Positions 24,797 through 32,202 of a DNA stretch of 55,818 nucleotides are shown in pieces. The position numbers and the translations under genes were made by a program. Within the stretch, counting starts at the first letter, position 1. Each line of letters opens with the position of its first letter. Source of the DNA: Phycisphaerae bacterium. Lineage in GTDB: Bacteria; Planctomycetota; Phycisphaerae; Sedimentisphaerales; Anaerobacaceae. The stretch spans positions 1-55,818 of the forward strand of contig JAGOLX010000041.1 in assembly GCA_017993835.1 (NCBI GenBank), written 5' to 3'. The notes below the pieces were generated by a model, which worked only from the letters and a program-made list of their open reading frames with translations, had not been told where the DNA came from and ran no database searches.

Positions 24797-26488
24797 TCAA
24801 CTCCCCCCACCCGAGGTAGCCCCGGCCACTGCTCTTCGGGCCGGCTCTAATGGCTCCCAGATGCGAGCCCCGCGTCCTCGGCCGCTCTTTTCCAGCACGT
24901 GCTCGCGGATGAAACCCTTTCCAATGAGGATGGGACGCAGCTTTCGCAGGGTGTTGGGACTGATCTGGGCGAGTTTGACATATTCGCTGGAGGGCCGCAT
25001 CGGATAGTTGACCACCGCCTGCAGAAGCCGCAATTCACCGGGACCAAGGCCCTGGGTTTCACAGGGCTTGTCCTGGGCATCTGTCACGACCGTGACGCTT
25101 GGCACGGCCGACCACGTGGTGAATTCGACCGGCTCGACCTGAAGATTCGCCAGCGACTTGAGGCTCTCATCCGCCTCCCAATCGCTCACGGGTCTGAGCT
25201 TGTTCAGCTTGGGAATCCTGAACAAGAAGGGATATCGCCACGGTCCTTCGCTGACCTGGCCGACAAAGAGCCCTGGGACCATGTGGTGGACGCACCACAT
25301 GATTTGATCAGCGGTAAGGCCCATGAATCGACCGGCTTCGGTGTACTCGCCGACCGAGCCACATCGGCCGATGATCCGCGTCGAAGTTAGGCTCGGGATC
25401 CGAGTGGAAAGGTCGTCAGGGGTCAGGACCGACACGTACAGCCCGATCCCGGCCCCCCTGACCAGACCGGCCAGATCGGTGATCGAGTTGCCACTGTGAC
25501 CGGCCAACTCCTTCTTCTGTGAAAACAGCCTCTGGCCCTCATCGATGTTCATCCAAAGGTCCATCCCTGGATTGGAGATGCCTCTCGAAACCCGGGATAT
25601 GAACTCCGACAGGACCAGGTAGTTTAAGATCAAGTCTTTGCCCGCCTCGGGCTGGCCTGTATACTCGAACACCATGGGCCGTTTGGCCAATTCGTCCACC
25701 GGCCAACCCCTGTAGTAGCCGAGCACTTCCGGGCCCAGGGCAACCAGCACGGCCTCCAAATTGTCGAGGATCGCCTGGCGGGCTTGGGCGTTGGCCCCGC
25801 GGTCCTTGCGTACGGCCTCATATAGATGAAAGAGAGTCGGATACTTGCGGCCCCCTCGGAAGATGCCATACTCCTCATAGAGTTTCACCATGGTGCTCGT
25901 CAGCAAGACGGCGGCACGGGGAGGCAGATTCAGGACCTTGACGAGGGTGTCTGAGAGCACGGAGGCGAACTCACGAGGATCGGTATCCCTGGCAACCTGC
26001 ATCGGATTGACCCGGAACTTACGGCTCCGGACGACCGTCAGATCAAGTCCCTGCTTGGCCAACTCCGGTCGTAGGAGCCGGAATTCCCGCTTCCTGACGT
26101 CGGTGAGCCACATGCCCCGGACACGATGGGCCATCTGGGCGGCATGGAAACAGGCGAGCGTCGTTTTGCCGGACCCCGTATTCGCCACGGTGAGCGAGCC
26201 GGCGTTCAGCCACTGAAATGGGACACAAATCGGGTTGCCACGCTCGTCGAAACCGAGGATGAGGTCACCCTTGCGAAGTCGAGATTCGTGGAAGGGGACA
26301 GTCGAGAATGCCTCTTCCCGCAGCTTCCTGCGGACCCGATTGGTGATGCTGCCGACGACCCAGGAGTCGAGGATGCCATGGCGGTACAGCCGCAACAGCG
26401 CACGGCCAACGCGGTCCTCGAAGACTCCTTTTTCCATCCCGGCCAAGACCAGCTTGTCCAGATCGTTCAGTACACTCGGCTCAGTCAT
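24797..26488 (-). CDS. HerA/VirD4-like P-loop ATPase with C-terminal winged helix
   Basis: A 563-residue protein. The ATG at 26488 follows GAGGAG and overlaps the upstream gene by eight bases. Walker A is VANTGSGKTTL (about residues 102-112), and a Walker B-like strand lies in MDLWMNIDEGQRLF (about 338-351), followed by a sensor-like segment TSTRIIGRCG. The C-terminal 90 residues (LGPGELRLLQAVVNYPMRPS through FIREHVLEKSGRGRGARIWE) look like a winged helix. The fold is that of DNA-pumping ATPases (FtsK/HerA, TraG/VirD4 coupling proteins). No transmembrane helix is seen, unlike VirD4. Neighbours are a nuclease-like protein and a zinc-finger protein. Confidence 0.82.
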   Translation of the reverse strand: MTEPSVLNDLDKLVLAGMEKGVFEDRVGRALLRLYRHGILDSWVVGSITNRVRRKLREEAFSTVPFHESRLRKGDLILGFDERGNPICVPFQWLNAGSLTVANTGSGKTTLACFHAAQMAHRVRGMWLTDVRKREFRLLRPELAKQGLDLTVVRSRKFRVNPMQVARDTDPREFASVLSDTLVKVLNLPPRAAVLLTSTMVKLYEEYGIFRGGRKYPTLFHLYEAVRKDRGANAQARQAILDNLEAVLVALGPEVLGYYRGWPVDELAKRPMVFEYTGQPEAGKDLILNYLVLSEFISRVSRGISNPGMDLWMNIDEGQRLFSQKKELAGHSGNSITDLAGLVRGAGIGLYVSVLTPDDLSTRIPSLTSTRIIGRCGSVGEYTEAGRFMGLTADQIMWCVHHMVPGLFVGQVSEGPWRYPFLFRIPKLNKLRPVSDWEADESLKSLANLQVEPVEFTTWSAVPSVTVVTDAQDKPCETQGLGPGELRLLQAVVNYPMRPSSEYVKLAQISPNTLRKLRPILIGKGFIREHVLEKSGRGRGARIWEPLEPARRAVAGATSGGGS

Positions 26489-26915
26489 CGTGTCGCTCCT
26501 CTTCCACCAACGAATCCAAGAGCAATCGGCCCGCGAACTGCCACCGCTGTTTTCGGACGGCCTTTCCATAGCACTGCCTGCAGAAAGGCACCGTCTGGCC
26601 CGACGGGAGAGTCAGCACATGGGTGTGTTCACGACACAACGGCTTGCCACAGCCCATCGGGTGCGGGTTTTCGGTGCCGCCGCAGTGCTTGTGACACTTC
26701 ACGCAGCTGATCGCACCGCATTCGCTGCATCGGCCGCCCGGGGGCAGAAAACACCCACAAGCGCGGTTGAACACCTGCTTGACATAGGTGCTCTCGGCCG
26801 CATCGTCCACGTCCGACAGACTGTGGATCTCGTCGTCGGACTCCAGACTATCGACCGTGTTGTTGTCCGGATTGGGACTTACAAACAGTTTTCGGATCTT
26901 CCTGAGCACACCCAT
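26481..26915 (-). CDS. Zinc-finger protein of unknown function
   Basis: A 144-residue protein. The ATG at 26915 has AAGGAG upstream. After an acidic N-terminal half, residues about 53-120 hold many Cys/His: CGCFLPPGG, RCSECGAISCVKCHKHCGG, GCGKPLCREH and FCRQCYGKAVRK. The spacing suggests two or three zinc sites, like B-box or RING-type cross-brace domains. No signal peptide. The ATPase gene overlaps its stop (ATGACTGA), so the two proteins are probably made together. It could link the ATPase block to the ubiquitin-like system, but that is only a guess from the cysteine pattern. Confidence 0.65.
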   Translation of the reverse strand: MGVLRKIRKLFVSPNPDNNTVDSLESDDEIHSLSDVDDAAESTYVKQVFNRACGCFLPPGGRCSECGAISCVKCHKHCGGTENPHPMGCGKPLCREHTHVLTLPSGQTVPFCRQCYGKAVRKQRWQFAGRLLLDSLVEEERHDD

Positions 26916-26929
26916 ATCACATCTCCTTA

Positions 26930-27109
26930 TCAATACCAGGGTCCGTTGAAGAGTCTGTGATCCAGCCACCCGCTCAGGTGCCAGATGAATTTCGCGACAA
27001 ACCAGAAGCTGAAGGCAGACAGAACAATCACGTCAAAGGCCAGAAACACATAGCCTGCGAAACGCAGCAGACCGGCCACCCCGTCTGAGAATTTCATTTT
27101 CCAGTGCAT
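26930..27109 (-). CDS. Small membrane protein
   Basis: A 59-residue protein from the ATG at 27109, which follows AAAGGG (an in-frame ATG at 27124 lacks a ribosome site). One long hydrophobic segment or a tight pair (about 14-45) is rich in aromatics, and the C-terminus reads WLDHRLFNGPWY. It is the first gene of the block that continues with the zinc-finger protein and the ATPase. No family recognised. Confidence 0.5.
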   Translation of the reverse strand: MHWKMKFSDGVAGLLRFAGYVFLAFDVIVLSAFSFWFVAKFIWHLSGWLDHRLFNGPWY

Positions 27110-27311
27110 CGGTGTCCCTTTCATGAGGATTATCAACTTGCCCCCGAATCGGTGAGGGGCTCTGAGATACATGTTCCAGGGAAGGACCTCGGCGTAGACG
27201 ACGGACGGAGATTTTGTGGAAAGAGATTTGCGCCCAGCGCAGACGGGTACACTCTGCGGAGAAACTAGCCGTGTGGCTATGCGGAAGGGCTACTGGTTTG
27301 GTGGCTCACCT

Positions 27312-30089
27312 TCAGATTCGCAGGCTGGCGAGTTCTGCCTCGAGCGCCGCGGCGATCCTATCGGCAAGAAGATCCGTTCGTTCCGGATGAAAGAGAGAAA
27401 TGCCTCGCTCTTTGAGGATGTGGTATGCATAGACAGCATGATGGATGTTCTCGGCATTGTGCGCGACATTCGTGAGGAGGAGCCTGTCCAGCTCCAGGGA
27501 TAGCCACTGGCCAGCGGAGTTCGCCATCTCCTCATCAAGACCGCCGAGCGTTTCCGCAGTCGCCAGGCAGTAACGGACAGCGTCCAGTTGTCCCTTCTCG
27601 ACACCCTCCGAGAACAACGTCTGCCGGACATAATCCAGACACTGAGCTCGCGCTTGTCCCTCGAGATCCGAGCGCAATATGGCGAAAGAAGAGACGGCAA
27701 AGAAGGTATCCTCCCATTTGGGCCTATAGCTCCAGGGGCCTCGGAAGGACCCGTCGGCCGTTCGAAGGCCGAGTATCCAGAGAACATGGTGGCTCGGATC
27801 GGACAACTGGATCCCGCCGGTCTTCTCGAGCACCTGCAGGCACTGATACGTGGAGGATAACCGAGGGCCACTGTGGGGCCAAACACCGAAACCGCCTTGG
27901 GTTTCACAGGCAATAGCCCACTGTCGGGCTTGCTCCAATATCCCGCGTCCTGACTGCTCACATCGTGATGCCAGCATACACAGGTCTGCCATCTTTTCCG
28001 TCGTCATAGTGGCAAGACCGCCGGATTTGTTGGCCTGGACCTGGAGACCATCGAGGATTCTGTTAATGAGCCTGCTGGACTCCGTTGAGAGCTCGCTCCG
28101 CAAGAGAGCCTGGGACTCCAGAAGCGCGCAGATCTTCTGCCGGCCAGTCTCGCGCAGTCGTCTGGGCCATCGCCAGCTGAGAATCACAAAAATGCCACAC
28201 CCGAGCAAGAGCACGACCACCACTACAGCAAGGTTGGCGATATGCCCAAGAGACCGATACCACAGTGCATGGAGGATCACCGATGTGACGCCCGCCGGGA
28301 CCAAACAGAGCACGATCATAAGCAGAGAACCCACCAGCGGAGACCACCTCTTATAGACGCTGCCCTCCAGACGGATGCCCACAGACAGCAGAGAAAGCAC
28401 CATGTACTGCTCTGTTCGGCAGCTTCGGCTATCCCTGGTGACCAGGAGAAAGACGAACAGACCGGCGAGAAGACCAATGATGATACATCCTCCGGTGAAG
28501 ACGCGGGTACCCAACAAGAGGACCAGTCCATATGTGAAGTAGCCGAGGATAGCAAGCAATCCTATGCTGAACGAATACAGGATGGACGCCAAATCGATGT
28601 AGAAGTGTCTCTGTTTGTATCGCAGAGTCAGCCATAGGCTCAGCATGACAATTTCCACAACAATGCCCATGAGCAGAGTGACGAGCACCCAGAATATGCT
28701 CAGAACCAATAGGATCTTGACCTCAATATGCGACCAACCACCCAGAAGGATGAATGGCTGAACACAGCAGGCCCCGAGAAGTCCGTATAGAGAACGGGCC
28801 AGGAGATGAGCCAGGTTTCTTCCGGCGGCCACATGGGGATGAAGAGAAGACCACGCCGGCAAGGCAAAGAATAATGCGATGAGGGCAGCCAGGAGAGGAC
28901 CAGTTGAGACCCAGCAGTCGTAGGATAGGAGGACGATCTGTTCGTCATCTTCCCATCCCAGAAGGAACTTCCCCGTCCAAAACCCACCGAGGGCAATGAG
29001 AACGCCGAGAAACCCAAGCGTCAATCCCGCCCAGAATGCCTCTGTGCCTCTGACCCGGGAAGCGTCCGCACTGGCCCAATGTCTGCTACGGATTGCCGCC
29101 AATCGCGCGGAAACGGGGGGATGGGTGGGGACCGCCAACTCCGCGAGTCGTGCGACTGCCTTCCAGAACCTTGCCCCCCTGGAGAACATCGCTTTGTCCA
29201 TGAGCCAGCTTCTGATCCGGAGAATCGTGTCTGGCGAGTTCGTATCGGAGTGACGAAGACCCGTTGACGGGGCAAGCAGTATCTCATCGAAAGTCCGGGC
29301 GATCTTGCCAGAGTCGATCAGCATGGCCACCGTCGAGTCTGCCAACAGCTCCCTGCTCCGTACGACGGTATTCGTCAGAAACCACAGGATAAGCAGGCAT
29401 GCCACGTACAGCACCGCCGCCCGTGGGAGATACTCCTGACGGCTGAATAACGACGCAAGCATGACAACGGGCGACAGCAAGAGCAACCACTTCAGGTCGT
29501 GTAGGAAGGCAGACGACCATGTCATGAAACCCACGTCAGAGTTCCTGATGTGAGCGAGCTCATGGCAGAGCATGACATGTCTATTGTTGGCCTCCACGGA
29601 ACTCCACGTGTCGGGAATGACGATGCAAGCCGTCCTGGAACTGAGGCCAAACACGAACGGCGTTCGATGCAAAGGTGAAGACAATATCCGTGGCGCCTGA
29701 ATCCCCATCACTTCCACCACGGCCGATATTTCCATGCGGTCTTCTTTGGTGCCAAGGGGTGTCACGCCGGACTGCCGCATTATCCTGCCCGGCGCGCTGG
29801 CGTAGATCCATATGGTTCTTATGGGCAGGATTAGAAGAGACAATGCCACGGCGAGGCCCAGCACGTGGAATCCTCCTGGTGTCAGAACACCACGGAGGCC
29901 CACGGCGCCAAGCAGCAGGAGCATCAGGACGACAATTCCGGTGTTGATCACGGCGGAGAAGATGAGAATGCGACCGCCATAACGTTCGACACCCGCCTTG
30001 TGGATCCCACGTGCAACGTGCAAGCAGATCGCGGCCGCAATGAGGGCCGACACGATGATCGGACCTGCGTCAAATAGAATGGCATGCAT
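27312..30089 (-). CDS. M56/BlaR1-type membrane metalloprotease fused to a terpenoid-cyclase-like toroid
   Basis: A 925-residue protein whose ATG lies 20 bases inside the anti-sigma gene. The first 340 residues have several membrane helices and the zinc-protease signature HVMLCHELAHIRNSD (HExxH at 176-180). This is the M56/M48 layout of BlaR1-like proteins, which cleave regulators on the cytoplasmic side. A second membrane block covers about 350-640. The last 260 residues carry prenyltransferase/squalene-cyclase-like alpha-alpha repeats (GGFGVWPHSGPRLSSTYQCL, ADGSFRGPWSYRPKWEDTFF). The catalytic DxDD motif of cyclases is not seen, so the toroid may bind rather than convert. With sigma and anti-sigma genes upstream, it likely releases the sigma factor by proteolysis. 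Confidence 0.78.
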   Translation of the reverse strand: MHAILFDAGPIIVSALIAAAICLHVARGIHKAGVERYGGRILIFSAVINTGIVVLMLLLLGAVGLRGVLTPGGFHVLGLAVALSLLILPIRTIWIYASAPGRIMRQSGVTPLGTKEDRMEISAVVEVMGIQAPRILSSPLHRTPFVFGLSSRTACIVIPDTWSSVEANNRHVMLCHELAHIRNSDVGFMTWSSAFLHDLKWLLLLSPVVMLASLFSRQEYLPRAAVLYVACLLILWFLTNTVVRSRELLADSTVAMLIDSGKIARTFDEILLAPSTGLRHSDTNSPDTILRIRSWLMDKAMFSRGARFWKAVARLAELAVPTHPPVSARLAAIRSRHWASADASRVRGTEAFWAGLTLGFLGVLIALGGFWTGKFLLGWEDDEQIVLLSYDCWVSTGPLLAALIALFFALPAWSSLHPHVAAGRNLAHLLARSLYGLLGACCVQPFILLGGWSHIEVKILLVLSIFWVLVTLLMGIVVEIVMLSLWLTLRYKQRHFYIDLASILYSFSIGLLAILGYFTYGLVLLLGTRVFTGGCIIIGLLAGLFVFLLVTRDSRSCRTEQYMVLSLLSVGIRLEGSVYKRWSPLVGSLLMIVLCLVPAGVTSVILHALWYRSLGHIANLAVVVVVLLLGCGIFVILSWRWPRRLRETGRQKICALLESQALLRSELSTESSRLINRILDGLQVQANKSGGLATMTTEKMADLCMLASRCEQSGRGILEQARQWAIACETQGGFGVWPHSGPRLSSTYQCLQVLEKTGGIQLSDPSHHVLWILGLRTADGSFRGPWSYRPKWEDTFFAVSSFAILRSDLEGQARAQCLDYVRQTLFSEGVEKGQLDAVRYCLATAETLGGLDEEMANSAGQWLSLELDRLLLTNVAHNAENIHHAVYAYHILKERGISLFHPERTDLLADRIAAALEAELASLRI

Positions 30090-30849
30090 CAGGATCGCCG
30101 TAGAATTTCAGCAATAGCGGCGGGATCATCTCCACAAGCCTCCTGTGCAACTCCTTGCCGGCGCCAAACGCCCGGGCCGCCTCTCGGACAGCCGCCTCCA
30201 CTGCCTGGGGGGTCGCCTCGACGTCGCCATCGGTGATCCGCTGGGCCACGAAGAGCGCTGTGATAAGAATGACGGACGTCGCCGTTGTCTCGGCGTCGGG
30301 AGCTCCTGCAAACCCGAGGGCACCGGCCAGCTGGCCGGGTGGCCCAAACTTCGGCCAATGTGCGGTCGTCTTGGTCTTGAGGTCAAGGGCCAATCGCCAG
30401 GCGGAATCCAAGTACCTGTCCAGGAATTCAAGTCCGATGGGCAGAAGGGTGGCGAGGGCCTCCCGTGCCGCCTCATATCCGACAGTTCTGGCCCTCTCTT
30501 GATGATAGGCACGCTCCTCCTGGGCCTGCCACTGGGCCACTTCCGCTTCCGGGGCCGTCAGGAGCCAGATGGTGGTCCGGCACGCGTTGCAGAATTCGAC
30601 ATGCTTTCGGATGGCTGCCATTCGCTCGGCAGTGAGGGCGTTCTCCGTATACTCCTTAAGCGTAGTATTGGGCGGGCATGCGTCTTGGGCTACCGCAGCG
30701 TGGAGCCCTTCATTGAGTGCCAGGATCTCTGAGAACTCTCTCCTGCACCTATCGCAAGACCTGATGTGCGCGACGGCTTGGGCCGCTTCACGGTCGCCCA
30801 ATTCCCCGTCGACCAAGTTCTCCAGGACTTCCTTCTGTATGCATGCCAT
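30070..30849 (-). CDS. Anti-sigma factor with two zinc-finger motifs
   Basis: A 259-residue protein. The ATG at 30849 has GAGGA upstream. Two HxxxCxxC motifs, HIRSCDRCRREF (about 28-39) and HVEFCNACRTTIW (about 83-95), mark tandem anti-sigma zinc-finger (ZAS-type) domains. The C-terminal part is alpha-helical with a weakly hydrophobic stretch (ATSVILITALFVAQ, about 187-200) that could be a membrane anchor. It lies 44 bases downstream of a sigma-like gene and overlaps the membrane protease gene by 20 bases. The arrangement points to binding of the sigma factor and loss of that hold when the protease is activated. Confidence 0.78.
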   Translation of the reverse strand: MACIQKEVLENLVDGELGDREAAQAVAHIRSCDRCRREFSEILALNEGLHAAVAQDACPPNTTLKEYTENALTAERMAAIRKHVEFCNACRTTIWLLTAPEAEVAQWQAQEERAYHQERARTVGYEAAREALATLLPIGLEFLDRYLDSAWRLALDLKTKTTAHWPKFGPPGQLAGALGFAGAPDAETTATSVILITALFVAQRITDGDVEATPQAVEAAVREAARAFGAGKELHRRLVEMIPPLLLKFYGDPDACHSI

Positions 30850-30893
30850 ACGCAGTCCTCGCACAATTGAAATGAGACTATTAAAACCCCCGA

Positions 30894-31487
30894 TCAGTTC
30901 CCGTCGTCCATGCCAAAACGTTGTCCGATGCTGGCGCGAATGAGACGGGCGTCATGCCAATACACCGTCTTGCACTGGTCAGCAGTCCTGCCAAGTATCG
31001 TAGCGATCTCTTGATACGAAGAGCCTCTCGTCCGTTCGGCTACCGCCGTCTTGGAACCCTCTTCATGCTTGGCCAGTTCCTCCCAGATACTCCCCAAAGC
31101 CTCGTTGTCCGCGGCCTTCTCATCTGGTCGTTTCTCGGGATGGGCGCCTATGGTCCGCGGCGAGTATGGGATCCCGCACTCTTCGATGGCCTTCCTGAGC
31201 TTCTCCTGACGGATTTCGCGGTCCACCCGCCGGCAATGGTCCCGAAAAGCGTTCGGGAGCCAGACCGTGAAGGTTCGGCCCAACACCTTCTGCCGGGAAA
31301 TGCCATCGGACACAGCGGCGGCGGCAAGCTCGTCAATGACGATTCTCTTCGTCACCCGCCAAAAGCCGTATCGTCGTTTCACACTCATGAGGTAGGGTAT
31401 GCACATTTGTACCAGTGTCTGGTACAAATCCCTGTTCTCACCTTTGATGATCCGATCCGCAAGTTGGTCGGCTACCCGGAAATCCAC
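30894..31487 (-). CDS. ECF-like sigma factor of the element
   Basis: A 197-residue protein starting at GTG (31487) with AAGGGGA seven bases upstream. An N-terminal region-2-like helical part (ENRDLYQTLVQMCIPYLMSV... FTVWLPNAFRDHCRRVDREI) is followed by a linker. The C-terminal helix-turn-helix reads RGSSYQEIATILGRTADQCK then TVYWHDARLIR, a region-4 pattern. It heads a three-gene unit with the anti-sigma factor and the M56-type protease. Its targets are unknown; the flanking defence operon is an obvious candidate, although that operon has its own housekeeping-type promoter. Confidence 0.72.
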   Translation of the reverse strand: MDFRVADQLADRIIKGENRDLYQTLVQMCIPYLMSVKRRYGFWRVTKRIVIDELAAAAVSDGISRQKVLGRTFTVWLPNAFRDHCRRVDREIRQEKLRKAIEECGIPYSPRTIGAHPEKRPDEKAADNEALGSIWEELAKHEEGSKTAVAERTRGSSYQEIATILGRTADQCKTVYWHDARLIRASIGQRFGMDDGN

Positions 31488-32202
31488 GACAAGTCCCCTT
31501 CAAAGGTACCCGTGCACTGACAAGTTGTCGAAATCATACCACCTCGCATATCCCCGTGGAAGGCTATTCTCTGGGGTGCTGCAATGGGGGAGATGCATGG
31601 AACGCCTATGCCATGACTCGAGACTCCAGGAAACCAACTATCCCCGGAAGTCCTTCATAAATATCGAGTTAAGAACTGTCTATTCGCAATCGTTCTGGCT
31701 AATAGTGCGAAGAATAGAGAATAGATTAATGAGCGAGCGCCGGCCGTGCCAACCCCGACGCGCCCTCAGCTCAGACCGCACCAACATGGCGCAGCACTGA
31801 TGCTATGGCGAACCTGGAAAGCCCCATTACCTCGGAAGGACTTCACGCGGAGAAGGAATGCAACCCGCGCGAGCATTCATGCCGAAATTGTGATTCCCTA
31901 TGGATACTGTAGGGTATTGGGCAATTGGATTGCTGTCGCACACCCTGCACATACGGAGGTCTGTCCAGGGAATAGAAGAGCCTCGCATGACTCGAATAGA
32001 TGCCGGGAATTCGATATGCCTTCTGGCTCGGGTTCCGTGGCAACATTCTCAGGGGAATGGCTATGACTGTGGCTCAACAGCGACGCATAGTGGCCGCAGT
32101 TCGGCGAGCCCGGCCTCAGTCTGTCGCTCAGGCAGATCCATGGTTGGTCTCCACTTCCGCATAGAAGATGCCGGAGACAGTGCGCAACGTCACCACATCA
32201 TT
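31488..32202. other. Gene-poor gap between sigma unit and defence operon
   Basis: This 715-base stretch is lower in G+C than its surroundings, and I find no gene with a ribosome site on either strand. Apart from the sigma-unit promoter it holds a loose repeat, CGGAAGTCCTTCA near 31637 and CGGAAGGACTTCA near 31833, where the second copy partly inverts the first. It may be a junction between two separately acquired modules. Confidence 0.5.
31533..31561 (-). promoter_or_regulatory. Putative promoter of the sigma/anti-sigma/protease unit
   Basis: On the minus strand TTCCAC (31556-31561), 17 bases, then TATGAT (31533-31538) lie about 46 bases upstream of the GTG start. The -10 is good and the -35 weak. 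Confidence 0.4.

Noticed and set aside
24797-26488. Conjugative coupling protein of a complete transfer system
   Set aside because: No relaxase, type IV secretion ATPase or pilus genes are visible in the window, and the ATPase lacks the N-terminal membrane helices of VirD4.
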